DNA of 64,000 nt from Verrucomicrobiota bacterium (GTDB taxonomy: Bacteria > Verrucomicrobiota > Verrucomicrobiia > Verrucomicrobiales > Akkermansiaceae), in NCBI GenBank assembly GCA_017301995.1, contig JAFLEH010000013.1, positions 1 to 64,000 on the forward strand, written 5' to 3'. This document shows positions 1 through 9,694 of this stretch, piece by piece. Positions within the stretch are counted from its first letter, which is position 1. Each line of letters opens with the position of its first letter. A model generated the notes under the pieces. That model was not told where the DNA came from. It did not search any database and was given only the letters and a program-made list of their open reading frames with translations. Made by a program: the position numbers and the translations under genes.

Positions 1-1196
<1,196 letters not shown>

Positions 1197-1409
1197 TGGA
1201 ACAGGCCCGGTCTAGCCGTGAACCCGCGGGCTGGCAACCCCGAAATCGCGCCGGAATGCAAAATCCCGCGTTTTGGGACGCCGCTCCCCCGGTCCGGTTT
1301 CCTCTCCCGCGCCGCGGAGGATGGCTTTCGCCCGCTTCTCCGGGCAGGTTGGGAATTGACGATCAAACCCGGTTCCCGGGGGCACTCGCTCTCGTACCAG
1401 AACCTCCGC

Positions 1410-1940
1410 TCAGCGGAGCCCGATTTGCTCGATCACCTGGCTGCGGCCGGCGGGCAGGGAGCCCAGGGCGTTGCGCAGGCAGGCGTCGGGAGTCGCGAGG
1501 TCGTGGGTCACGCCTAACAACCTGGCGAGTTCGCGTTCGAAATGCCGCAACGCGCGCTGGCTGGGCGCCTGGGTGGCGACGTGGTCCAGGGCCCGGCGCA
1601 GCAGGTCGAACAACAGCGGTTCGGGGTGCTCCGGTTCCACCGCCATTTCCAACAACTGGCAGAAATACGCGGCCAGCAGGGTGGACGGATAGTCGCGGCG
1701 CAGGCCCTCCCGCCAGTCGCTGATGGCGACCTCCCGGAGGCTGTGCAGCTCGCCCCGTGGGGCCTTGGCGTAGGTGATTTCCCCGCCGAAAAACAAATCC
1801 AGCTTGCCGGCGAACGGGCTGTTAGGACGCCGCGCGCCTTTGGCGGCGGTCTTCACCAGACCGTGCTCCTCGGTGAACCAATGGGCGATCAGACTGGTGT
1901 CGCTCAGCCGGGTCAGGCGGGTCAGGATGGCCTGGGACAT
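1410..1940 (-). CDS. recO: DNA repair protein RecO (short form)
   Basis: 176 residues. The N-terminal OB-fold region matches RecO: MSQAILTRLTRLSDTSLIAH, then GLVKTAAKGARRPNSPFAGKLDLF. A helical C-terminal part follows. RecO loads RecA on SSB-coated DNA in the RecFOR pathway. Most RecO proteins are about 230-250 residues and carry a Cys-rich zinc site in the C-terminal half; this one is shorter and has only two cysteines, not arranged as a CxxC pair, so the zinc site is absent. The start lies 10 bases after the protease stop, so the two are probably co-transcribed. Confidence 0.85.
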   Translation of the reverse strand: MSQAILTRLTRLSDTSLIAHWFTEEHGLVKTAAKGARRPNSPFAGKLDLFFGGEITYAKAPRGELHSLREVAISDWREGLRRDYPSTLLAAYFCQLLEMAVEPEHPEPLLFDLLRRALDHVATQAPSQRALRHFERELARLLGVTHDLATPDACLRNALGSLPAGRSQVIEQIGLR

Positions 1941-1950
1941 GGTGCGACGG

Positions 1951-4050
1951 TTAGGGTGAAACGATGCGGACCCGATAGAAACGCCGGGGATGCAGGGTGG
2001 CGGCGGCGGGGTCGGTCACGGTGGCGGGAACGCCCGTCCCGGACACGTCCGCGCCGAGAGCCGCCCAGGATCCCGCCGCCAGCGATTCGCTGAACTCCAC
2101 CCGATAGACCACTTCGGCCGCGGTGGGAAAGGTGATCGAAAACCCGCCGCCAGCCGTCGTTCCGGCCTGCGTGATCGTGAAGCGGCTGAATGGATTGTTA
2201 GGAAGCGTGCCGATGCGGTACTCCTGGAGATTGGTGAACCCGTCGCCATCCGGATCCCCACCCGCGGTGGCGGCGGTGCTGCCGAAATGTTGGATCTCCC
2301 ACCAGTCCGGCATCTGGTCGCGGTCGCCGTCGATGATTCCGGTTAGGTCGAGCCGCCCGCCGCTGAGAACGCGTCCGGCCAGGGCGCCGACCGGGGTGGT
2401 CCCGTTGATCACCCGCGCCACCCGCTGGGCGGCGGTTTCCGACGGGTAATTCGCCGCCGCGAAGGCGACCGCGGCGCTGACAAACGGAGTGGCGGTGGAG
2501 GTGCCGGACGCGTATTTGTAGGCGGCGGAGGTGATGAGCGGGGCGCTGGTGATCGTGACGGACGCGGGCAGCGCCGCCTTGAGCGCCAGCCCGTCGGCGT
2601 TGGATAGAAAAACCGCCGGCACCCAGGCTTTCGCGTCGGTGACCGTGGGAGTGATTGGACTGGTATCGTGGTTGTAAAAAACCACTCCGCGTGCTCCGGC
2701 TTTCATCGCGGTTAGAAGTTTGTTGGAAAATATTCCGCCGCCGCGCATCACGAGCGCGATGTGTCCGTTGACCGCGGGAGGGTAATCCGTCGGCAGATTG
2801 CCCTGGCCGCAATCGACAACGGAGTCGGTGAGTCCGGTGGTGGTTCCGGCGTAATATACCGGAGCGGCTGGATAGGTGGTGCCGCCGCGGATCACCGATG
2901 CGCCCACGCCAGCGAGGTTCGGCCAGATGGTTTTGGTGGAATGGATATCCGTTCCCGGCGCGGCGAGGTCCACTTTGGTTCCGTAGTTGGAATAGCTCGC
3001 CAGGGAGTCGTCCGAATCGGTGGCGGCCACGACGATCATGTTGGGAAGCCGGAGGTTGGCCGGATAGACCGGGTTGGCGGTATTGTCCTGCCCCGCGTTG
3101 CCCGCCGCGCAGCAGTAAACGATGCCGGCGTTGCCCGCCGCCTGGATGGCGGTTTCCTCGACCGATGAGTAGTTAGGGTCGGTGAACGACGCGTTGAGCG
3201 CGACGATATTGACACCGCGTCCTTTCATCATGACCGCGTAATTGATCGCGGCGATTTCCGAGGCCACGTCCACGCCACCGGTGGAAGTGGTGATCCGCAG
3301 CGGCATGAATCGGGTCTGGAACGCGGCCCCCGCGATGCCTTGCGAGTTTTTCGCGGCGGCCGCGATGATGCCCGCAAGATGGGTGCCGTGCGCGTTGTTG
3401 GGATCGACGTCCGACGGGTTGCCGTTGTTGTCGTAGAAATTGAACCCGTGGACATCATCGACTTTGCCGTTGGCGTCGTTGTCCAGATTATCCCAGGGGA
3501 CTTCGCCGGGATTGGTCCACAAATTTGGTGTTAGATCGAGATGGGTGAGTTCGATCCCGGTGTCGAGAATGCCGATCACGGTGTCCGGCGGATTTGGTTT
3601 CGCCATGCCCAGCGCGTCCAGATAGCGGATGTCCGCGCCCGGTGTTCCGCTGATGCCGTTGATCGGTTGGCCGGTGTTGCGCAGCGCCCACTGGGTGACG
3701 AACAACGGATCGTTCGGCGCCTGGGCGGCCGCCAGCGTGCGGGTCAGATTGGGCTCGGCCACCGCCACCGAGGGATCGCCGTTCAGGAGAGCGATCAGTT
3801 CCGGGTCGGAATGTGATGCGGAGCGCAGATGCAAAATGACTCCCCCGGATGCTGATAGAGCCGGAAAATCGCGGATGATTTGAAGTTTATGCAGATCGCG
3901 GACGGAGGCGATGTGGGAGCCGGTGGCGCCCGGCTTGAACCGGACCAGAACACCTTCGCCGGTTAGGTTAGGCGCGACCGCCGACGCCGCCGGTTGCGCG
4001 CATGCGATCATCATGGCCATCGGAAAAAGACGCGCGAGTGGCCGAATCAT
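1951..4050 (-). CDS. Secreted subtilisin-like (S8) serine protease with PA domain and Asp-rich C-terminal repeat
   Basis: 699 residues from ATG at 4050, which has GGAG 9 bases upstream and gives a clean signal peptide (MIRPLARLFPMAMMIACA). An ATG at 4071 would overlap the upstream stop as ATGA and add seven residues. The catalytic triad is visible: Asp in GILDTGIELTH, His in NAHGTHLAGI, Ser in ASGTSTATPFVSAA. A protease-associated (PA) domain (HIALVMRGGG onward) is inserted between His and Ser. The C-terminus has a thrombospondin-3-like segment (DGDRDQMPDWWE, then GGDPDGDGFTNLQEYR), probably calcium-binding, and a short beta-rich tail common in verrucomicrobial secreted proteins. It is probably exported and degrades extracellular protein. 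Confidence 0.9.
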   Translation of the reverse strand: MIRPLARLFPMAMMIACAQPAASAVAPNLTGEGVLVRFKPGATGSHIASVRDLHKLQIIRDFPALSASGGVILHLRSASHSDPELIALLNGDPSVAVAEPNLTRTLAAAQAPNDPLFVTQWALRNTGQPINGISGTPGADIRYLDALGMAKPNPPDTVIGILDTGIELTHLDLTPNLWTNPGEVPWDNLDNDANGKVDDVHGFNFYDNNGNPSDVDPNNAHGTHLAGIIAAAAKNSQGIAGAAFQTRFMPLRITTSTGGVDVASEIAAINYAVMMKGRGVNIVALNASFTDPNYSSVEETAIQAAGNAGIVYCCAAGNAGQDNTANPVYPANLRLPNMIVVAATDSDDSLASYSNYGTKVDLAAPGTDIHSTKTIWPNLAGVGASVIRGGTTYPAAPVYYAGTTTGLTDSVVDCGQGNLPTDYPPAVNGHIALVMRGGGIFSNKLLTAMKAGARGVVFYNHDTSPITPTVTDAKAWVPAVFLSNADGLALKAALPASVTITSAPLITSAAYKYASGTSTATPFVSAAVAFAAANYPSETAAQRVARVINGTTPVGALAGRVLSGGRLDLTGIIDGDRDQMPDWWEIQHFGSTAATAGGDPDGDGFTNLQEYRIGTLPNNPFSRFTITQAGTTAGGGFSITFPTAAEVVYRVEFSESLAAGSWAALGADVSGTGVPATVTDPAAATLHPRRFYRVRIVSP

Positions 4051-4067
4051 GCTTGTTCGCTCCGGAA

Positions 4068-6161
4068 TCATGATGTGGGGTGCGGGCCAAGCCCGTCCGG
4101 CAGCGGCAAGGTGGAGCCCCAGATCCGCAGGCGGAGGGTTTTGTGGATGCCGCGTCCGTGCTCGGTGGCGATCTGGACGCGGGTGTTGTGTTTCGTCAGA
4201 TCCCAGGGATCGGTGGGTCCGCCGGGAGTCCAACCGTTTTCCAACAGGATACGGATGGCGGAATCACGCCGTGGCGCGGGCGGGGATGCGAGGGCCAGTT
4301 CGCGGGACGGCGGATCGTCGGAAGCGAGCGCCGCATCGGGGTGCGGAAGCGCCAGCCGCCGGTTGCGCGCCCATCCGCGGAGCAACGGTTGGAGAAAACC
4401 GACCAGGCGCAGGACGGTCCGAGGCACGAGGTTGTCGTATTTCCCGGATAGATCGCGGAGCGGCAGCATGCGGTTGACAACCGACTGGTAGCCGGCCATG
4501 CCCATCGGACCGTGATAGATGATGGAGCCGCCGTCCGCCCGGACCGGACCACCGCCGTAAACGAAACCTTCCCAGCGTGCGCCGCCGCCATCCGAGAAAC
4601 GGCGGGGATGCTTGCGCAGCAGGAGGCGTTCGGCGTGTCCGTAGCCGACCTGCTGGCGGAGAAACGCTCTAACCGACGGGCGCCGCCAGTGCCAGACGAA
4701 GGCGCCGGGAGCGAACCCGAGCCGGAACCCCGCGTCCCGCAGCCTCCAACAGAAATCCACGTCGTCGCCGGCGGTACGGAAGCGCGGGTCGAAGCCGCCG
4801 ACCGCGTCAAAAGCCTTCTTCGACACCACCAGATTGCATCCGGGAAGGTGCTCGGCCTCCCCATCGGTTAGCATAACATGACTGGGAGCGCCGGGTGAGG
4901 CGCAAACGACGGCCTCCTGCCAATTGCGCGGCGGCGGGGGCAGATTGGGGCCGCCCACCGCGGCGAATTCTCCGCCGGCGCATCGCGGGCGGAGACGCAA
5001 CAGCCATTCGGGGTCCGGCTCGCAATCGTCATCGGTGAACGCGAGCCATTCACCGGCGGCGGCGGCCGCGCCGGCGTTGCGCGCGGCGCTCAGGCCGGAT
5101 GCGGTTAGGCGAATCAGTTTCACGTGAGGAAACGAGCGTGCCACCAGGTCCGCGGTTCCATCCGTCGAGCCGTCGTCCACCACCACGCACTCGTGGGGAC
5201 CTCCGGCGAGCATGCCGACTGCGGTGAGGCACTTGGCGATCCGCGAACCGCCGTTGCGGGTGCAGACGATCACCGAAAACGGGGGAACGGCCGCCGGAGC
5301 GGGACGTTCCGCAAATGCGGCGCGCACGGCGATTAGGGAGGGCTTGTCCACCCCGGTCCGGTTTGTTAGACCAAAATCCCAATCGGTCACTTCCGCGCCC
5401 TCGTTCCACCAGCGGTCGCTCCAGGCATAGAGGGCGATTCCCGCGGTGTCGCCGGTCAGGGCGGACCGAACCGCCCAGGCGAGGGTTTCCGCCTGCTTTT
5501 CCAACCCATTGCGCCGGGAATCGAGGCCGAACTCCGAGACTACCAGCGGCCGGTCGCCCGCGATGTGGTGAAGCCGCCGCAGGTAGGAGCGGAAGTCCGG
5601 TTCGCGTTCCAGATAGATGTTGAACGCGGTGAAATCGGCGTTGGCGGGTTCCAGATATTCGGTGCTGGGATAGTTGGCGTAGGCGAACATCACCCCGGGG
5701 GCGATTGCGCGTCCGTGATCGATCAGGCGTTCCAGGGTTTTGCGGACCCGGTCGGGACCCATCCAGCGGACGAGGTCGGCGGGGATTTCGTTGCCGACGA
5801 ACACGGCCGCGAGCGCCGGGTGGCCGGACGTTTCCCGCAATCCGCTTTCAAGTGCTCCGCAAGCGTCCGCCGGAAAACCGGGGTGCTCGGTGAACGCGGT
5901 GTTCTGGCTCCATTCGAGCCCACCCATCACCCGCAGCCCGCAGGCCCAGGCGGCATCCAGCAACGCGCGTCCCGGCATTTCGTAAAGCCGGACCGCATTG
6001 AAACCCGCCGCGGAAATCCTCACGAAATCCCGCGTGAAACCCTCCGGCCACCCGCCGGGAAACGGCCCGTAGGTGACCGCCTTCAGCCAGACGCGCTCCC
6101 CACCGGCGCGGAAAAACTTTCCGTCCGTCGTCCATGGCTGGGGCTCGGCTTGTCCGGTCAC
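4068..6161 (-). CDS. Fusion of a glycoside hydrolase-like TIM barrel and a family 2 glycosyltransferase
   Basis: 697 residues, GTG start at 6161. Residues 1 to about 285 resemble the catalytic barrel of GH2/GH5 (clan A) enzymes: VFVGNEIPADL carries the putative acid/base Glu and VVSEFGLDS the nucleophile Glu. Residues about 295-560 are a GT-A family 2 domain: FSVIVCTRNGG, VVDDGSTDGTADLV, then the DDD of AFTDDDCEPDPEW and a later GDDVDFCWRLRDAG. No signal peptide or membrane segment is seen, so it may act in the cytoplasm, perhaps on a glycan precursor. Its stop overlaps an ATG at 4071 (ATGA), suggesting coupling to the protease. Domain calls are firm; substrate and whether both sites are active are unknown. 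Confidence 0.82.
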   Translation of the reverse strand: MTGQAEPQPWTTDGKFFRAGGERVWLKAVTYGPFPGGWPEGFTRDFVRISAAGFNAVRLYEMPGRALLDAAWACGLRVMGGLEWSQNTAFTEHPGFPADACGALESGLRETSGHPALAAVFVGNEIPADLVRWMGPDRVRKTLERLIDHGRAIAPGVMFAYANYPSTEYLEPANADFTAFNIYLEREPDFRSYLRRLHHIAGDRPLVVSEFGLDSRRNGLEKQAETLAWAVRSALTGDTAGIALYAWSDRWWNEGAEVTDWDFGLTNRTGVDKPSLIAVRAAFAERPAPAAVPPFSVIVCTRNGGSRIAKCLTAVGMLAGGPHECVVVDDGSTDGTADLVARSFPHVKLIRLTASGLSAARNAGAAAAAGEWLAFTDDDCEPDPEWLLRLRPRCAGGEFAAVGGPNLPPPPRNWQEAVVCASPGAPSHVMLTDGEAEHLPGCNLVVSKKAFDAVGGFDPRFRTAGDDVDFCWRLRDAGFRLGFAPGAFVWHWRRPSVRAFLRQQVGYGHAERLLLRKHPRRFSDGGGARWEGFVYGGGPVRADGGSIIYHGPMGMAGYQSVVNRMLPLRDLSGKYDNLVPRTVLRLVGFLQPLLRGWARNRRLALPHPDAALASDDPPSRELALASPPAPRRDSAIRILLENGWTPGGPTDPWDLTKHNTRVQIATEHGRGIHKTLRLRIWGSTLPLPDGLGPHPTS

Positions 6162-6167
6162 GGCGAC

Positions 6168-6197
6168 AATCTACGGCGCGTTTCCGTCCGCGGTCAA
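6168..6197 (-). promoter_or_regulatory. Putative promoter of the hydrolase/glycosyltransferase gene
   Basis: On the minus strand TTGACC (6197-6192), an 18-base spacer, then TAGATT (6173-6168). The -10 box is six bases before the GTG start, so the transcript would be leaderless or nearly so. Read by eye only. Confidence 0.45.
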
Positions 6198-6238
6198 TGG
6201 CGCGGTTCGGGGAGTGCCCCTGGGAAGCGGGTTTCCGG

Positions 6239-6268
6239 GAGGGTTAGTCGTGTAACCCTCAAGGGTTA
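6239..6268. promoter_or_regulatory. Alternating inverted repeat upstream of the PATR/PEP-CTERM gene
   Basis: GAGGGTTA (6239-6246), loop GTCGTG, TAACCCTC (6253-6260), then AGGGTTA (6262-6268). The middle arm can pair with either neighbour: an 8-bp stem to the left, or a 7-bp stem with a 2-bp centre to the right. It lies about 80 bases before the start at 6348 in the gap between divergent genes. It could be an operator with several half-sites or a switching hairpin in the leader. Confidence 0.4.
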
Positions 6269-6347
6269 TTCTCTCCGGGGGGCGGTGGTGCTACGGTTTT
6301 CAGTCCAATTGCGCCGACAAGAAACCCTAACCATAGACCTCATCCCG

Positions 6348-7790
6348 ATGAAACACAAACCGTCAGACAGCCTAGCGCTTCGCATTTCCCCGGTCGCCGT
6401 CGTGTGCGTCCTCATTGGGGGTATCTCGCAGTTCTCAACCGGGGCGACCAAGACCTGGACTTCAAATGGTACCGGAGGCGCGGACTGGACGCTCGGTGAC
6501 AACTGGAATGGCGACACCGCGCCCGTCGCGGGCGACGCGCTGGTTTTCAACTCTCCAACGAGCGGGGGGACGCGCACCATGAACAACGACTTCGCCGCCG
6601 GAACGTCATTCGCGAGCATGACCTTCAATGCCTCGGCTTTTGTCGTGAACGGCAACATGATCGCGTTAGGGGCATCCGGTGTCTCGGCTCCATTCTATGG
6701 TGCGACCCTTAACGCCGAATTGTCCATATCGAACTCGGCCACGCAATTCACCATCGCGGGGACCGGCTCCAATCGAACCACTTTGAGCTCGGTCGTCAGC
6801 GGGACGGGCGGCTTTTTCAAGACGGGAGCGGGAGAGCTTCGTATCCAGACCAACGCCAAGACCTATTCCGGCGACACGACGGTCAACGCCGGAACCCTGG
6901 ATCTGAATCTCGTCAATGTGCTACCGTATGGTGCCGGCAAAGGCAATCTGCTTGTCAATTCGGGAGCCTACGTATGGATGAGGTACGGATTGAACGTCAA
7001 CGGCCTCAGCGACGGAGCCTCGGGAGGAGGCACCATCCAGTCGGTAACCAGCGGAACGAAAACCCTGACTGTCGGAAACGGCGACGCCGGAGGATCGTTC
7101 TCCGGTGCCATCATCAACGGGACGGGCGCCGTCGCGCTTACGAAAACCGGCACGGGGATTCAGGTTCTTTCCGGCACCAGCACCTACACCGGCGCCACTT
7201 TGGTTTCGGGCGGATCGTTGTACGTCAACGGATCCCTCGCCAATACCTCGTCGCTCACGGTTTCGTCCGGAGCGAAGCTAGGCGGTGATGGTTCCATTGC
7301 CAACGGCGTTTCCCTAACCGGAGGAACGGTCGCGCCCGGGTTGGGAGGAACGGTTGACCGCTCACTGACGGTTGGAAGTCTTGCCGGGACGTCGGGCACC
7401 CTGAGCTTTGTCATCGATGGCGAGTCCGCCTATGATAGCCTGACCTCCTCCGGTTCGATCAATCTCGCAAACCTCGGACTCAGCGTGACGATGAACGACA
7501 ACACATGGGACCTTCTGAATCCGGGCGAAACTTGGGGCAATTCGTCGGTTTACACGATTATCAGCGGAACCACGACCAACATGTTCTCCGGACTAACAAC
7601 GGAAGATCTTTCGGCCTTTTCCGCCGCGGGAGCGACCGCGAGCGAGTACACGACGGAGCTCGGCGGACAGAAATTCTGGGTGCGTCAGGGTTCGGTGTCG
7701 CTTGTGCCGCTGGGTGCCATTCCCGAGCCCGGTGTTTCATTGCTGGGCGCGGCCGGGATATTCGCCTTGCTTCGCCGTCGGCGTGGGTGA
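6348..7790 (+). CDS. PATR-repeat surface protein with PEP-CTERM sorting tail
   Basis: 480 residues from ATG at 6348, chosen because a signal peptide follows (MKHKPSDSLALRISPVAVV, cleavage near TGA/TKTW). The body is rich in Gly/Ser/Thr/Asn and has autotransporter-associated beta-strand repeats such as GGFFKTGAGELRIQ followed by TYSGDTTVNAGTLDL, and later ALTKTGTGIQVLSGTSTYTG. The end is a PEP-CTERM signal: IPEPG, a hydrophobic stretch, then RRRRG. By family it should be exported and processed by an exosortase; one is encoded about 3 kb downstream at 10482-11870. The ligand or role is unknown. No ribosome-binding site is visible. Confidence 0.85.
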   Translation: MKHKPSDSLALRISPVAVVCVLIGGISQFSTGATKTWTSNGTGGADWTLGDNWNGDTAPVAGDALVFNSPTSGGTRTMNNDFAAGTSFASMTFNASAFVVNGNMIALGASGVSAPFYGATLNAELSISNSATQFTIAGTGSNRTTLSSVVSGTGGFFKTGAGELRIQTNAKTYSGDTTVNAGTLDLNLVNVLPYGAGKGNLLVNSGAYVWMRYGLNVNGLSDGASGGGTIQSVTSGTKTLTVGNGDAGGSFSGAIINGTGAVALTKTGTGIQVLSGTSTYTGATLVSGGSLYVNGSLANTSSLTVSSGAKLGGDGSIANGVSLTGGTVAPGLGGTVDRSLTVGSLAGTSGTLSFVIDGESAYDSLTSSGSINLANLGLSVTMNDNTWDLLNPGETWGNSSVYTIISGTTTNMFSGLTTEDLSAFSAAGATASEYTTELGGQKFWVRQGSVSLVPLGAIPEPGVSLLGAAGIFALLRRRRG

Positions 7791-7877
7791 ATCGCCCGCC
7801 GTTGACGGGAACGAAGCGCACCGATGACGGAATGCCCCGGTCCTCGGTGAAATTCCGCGTTTTTTGCGAGATCGCGC

Positions 7878-7906
7878 GTGCCAAAACGCCGGGCGCCCGC
7901 TACAAT
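7878..7906 (+). promoter_or_regulatory. Putative promoter of the glutamate dehydrogenase gene
   Basis: GTGCCA (7878-7883), a 17-base spacer and TACAAT (7901-7906), seven bases before ATG at 7914. The -35 match is weak and the -10 good. The position implies a leaderless transcript. Confidence 0.4.
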
Positions 7907-7913
7907 CGCGGTC

Positions 7914-9176
7914 ATGAGAAACGAACTCCTTCAGAACCCCGTGTTCGCCATGGCCGTCGAGCAGTTTGATATCGTGGCGGATTTTTTGAACCTCTCCGCG
8001 GACATCCGCGAGCGCACCAAGTGGCCCAAGCGGCTGATCACGGTGACCGTGCCGATCCGGCGCGATGACGGCAGCACCCAGGTGTTTTTCGGGCACCGGG
8101 TGCAGCACCATCTCACCCGCGGTCCGGTGAAAGGCGGGCTGCGCTATCATCCGTCGGTGGACCTTGGCGAGGTCGCCGCGCTGGCGATGTGGATGAACTG
8201 GAAATGCGCGCTGATGGATCTGCCATACGGCGGCGGCAAGGGTGGCATCGCCTGCGATCCCCGCACCATGTCCACCGGCGAGTTGGAGCGCCTCACACGT
8301 CGGTTCACCATGGAGATGATCCCGTTTATCAATCCGGAAACCGATGTGATGGCTCCGGACATGGGCACCAACGAGCAGACAATGGGATGGATCGCGGACA
8401 CCTACTCGACCCACGCCGGACACCTGGTGCCGTCGATCGTGACCGGCAAGCCGATCGCCTTGCAAGGATCGCGCGGGCGAACCCAGGCCACCGGCTATGG
8501 CGTGGCCTACTGCTCCTGCCGCACGATGGAGAACCTCGGCATGACCGTGCAAGGCAGCACCGCGGTGATCCAGGGCTTCGGAAACGTCGGCTCGCATGCG
8601 GCCTACACGTTCAACCGTTTCGGGGTGAAAGTGACCGGGGTTTCCGATGTCAACGGCGCGATCTGGAACGCGGGTGGACTCGACACCGCCGCGCTGCGCG
8701 AGCATGTCGCCCTAACGGGAACGGTGGTCGGATTCGCCGGTGCGGAGCCGATCGATGCCGACGAATTGTTATGCCAGCCGTGCGATGTGCTGGCTCCCTG
8801 CGCGCTGGACCGCGCGATCCATGGCGGCAACGCGGGCGATCTGAAATGCCGGATTCTGGCGGAAGGGGCGAACGGTCCGACCACCCCCGAAGCCGACCGC
8901 ATCCTCGACGCGCGCGGCGACGTGTTCGTGATCCCCGACATTCTCTGCAACGCGGGCGGGGTTACCGTTTCCTACTTCGAGTGGGTGCAGAACCTGCAGC
9001 GCTTCCAGTGGGAGGAAACCGAGGTCCTAACCAAACTGGAGGGCGTGCTCCACAAGGCGATGGACAAGGTGGCGGACTTTGCCGCGCGGCAGGGCGTGAC
9101 CACCCGCATGGCCGCGCAGGCGATCGCCATCCAGAACGTGGCGGAGTCCAAGGCCGCGCGCGGGATGTTCCCGTAG
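7914..9176 (+). CDS. Glutamate dehydrogenase (Glu/Leu/Phe/Val dehydrogenase family)
   Basis: 420 residues, the usual length of the hexameric bacterial enzyme. ATG at 7914 is preferred over an in-frame GTG at 7878, because the -10 box lies between them. The substrate site is clear: VKGGLRYHPSV, PYGGGKGGIACDP with the catalytic Lys, and APDMGTNEQTM with the catalytic Asp. The Rossmann motif is VIQGFGNVGSHAA. It interconverts glutamate and 2-oxoglutarate plus ammonium with NAD(P)H in the cytoplasm. Cofactor preference was not determined. No operon partner is evident; the next gene starts 53 bases later and is unrelated. Confidence 0.92.
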   Translation: MRNELLQNPVFAMAVEQFDIVADFLNLSADIRERTKWPKRLITVTVPIRRDDGSTQVFFGHRVQHHLTRGPVKGGLRYHPSVDLGEVAALAMWMNWKCALMDLPYGGGKGGIACDPRTMSTGELERLTRRFTMEMIPFINPETDVMAPDMGTNEQTMGWIADTYSTHAGHLVPSIVTGKPIALQGSRGRTQATGYGVAYCSCRTMENLGMTVQGSTAVIQGFGNVGSHAAYTFNRFGVKVTGVSDVNGAIWNAGGLDTAALREHVALTGTVVGFAGAEPIDADELLCQPCDVLAPCALDRAIHGGNAGDLKCRILAEGANGPTTPEADRILDARGDVFVIPDILCNAGGVTVSYFEWVQNLQRFQWEETEVLTKLEGVLHKAMDKVADFAARQGVTTRMAAQAIAIQNVAESKAARGMFP

Positions 9177-9229
9177 GCGGCGGAATTTCCGTGACAGCCC
9201 CGGCCGGGTCCGCTCAGCATCGCGCGCGT

Positions 9230-9640
9230 ATGAAGCAAACGATGATGCTGATAGGTTGTGTGGCGGGGCTGTTGCTGGCTCCGGCCGCGGTACGTGCGGA
9301 ATCGCCGCTGGGCGAGCAAATGGAGTCCGTGGGACATGCGTTCAAATCGCTGCGCGGCGAGCAGGATACGGAAAAAGGCGCCGCCACCGCGCGGTCGGCC
9401 CAGGAGGCCGTGCTCAAGGCGATCCCGATCCTGCCGGAAACCGTGACCAAGCTGGAAGACGCCGCCGCCAAGGCCAAAGCCGCCGCGGAATACCGACTGA
9501 TGATGGGTCGGCTCTATGTGACATTCTGCGAGGTCGAACAGGCGTTCCTCGCCAAGGATCTCGCCAAGGTGGCCACGCTGATGGACGCCCTCAAGGTGCA
9601 CAAAAAGGACGGGCACACGCGGTTCATGGAAAAGGAGTGA
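9230..9640 (+). CDS. Cytochrome b562-like periplasmic protein
   Basis: 136 residues. The signal peptide is MKQTMMLIGCVAGLLLAPAA, cleaved near VRAES. The mature part is an all-helical bundle. Its start, LGEQMESVGHAFKSL, resembles the first helix of cytochrome b562 with the axial Met, and the end, KKDGHTRFMEKE, places a His where the second haem ligand lies in that family. If haem is bound it would be a small periplasmic electron carrier; haem binding is inferred from two short motifs only. Start chosen from the signal peptide. Confidence 0.6.
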   Translation: MKQTMMLIGCVAGLLLAPAAVRAESPLGEQMESVGHAFKSLRGEQDTEKGAATARSAQEAVLKAIPILPETVTKLEDAAAKAKAAAEYRLMMGRLYVTFCEVEQAFLAKDLAKVATLMDALKVHKKDGHTRFMEKE

Positions 9641-9676
9641 GGTGCGTCAGTGGCAAACCGGGCGTCCGAGCTACCT

Positions 9677-9693
9677 CAACCTTCGGATTTCGG
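9677..9693. repeat. Solitary copy of a TTCGGATTTCGG repeat arm
   Basis: CAACCTTCGGATTTCGG, one base before the next ATG. It matches the outer arm of the 220-bp hairpin elements at 44131-44350 and 55366-55584. It probably serves as part of the leader of the downstream gene or is a remnant. Confidence 0.4.
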
Positions 9694-9694
9694 A

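Noticed and set aside
4051..4233. Longer N-terminus for the subtilisin-like protease
   Set aside because: The extra codons lie inside the 3' end of the upstream glycosyltransferase gene, are His/Arg/Pro-rich, and would bury the signal peptide.
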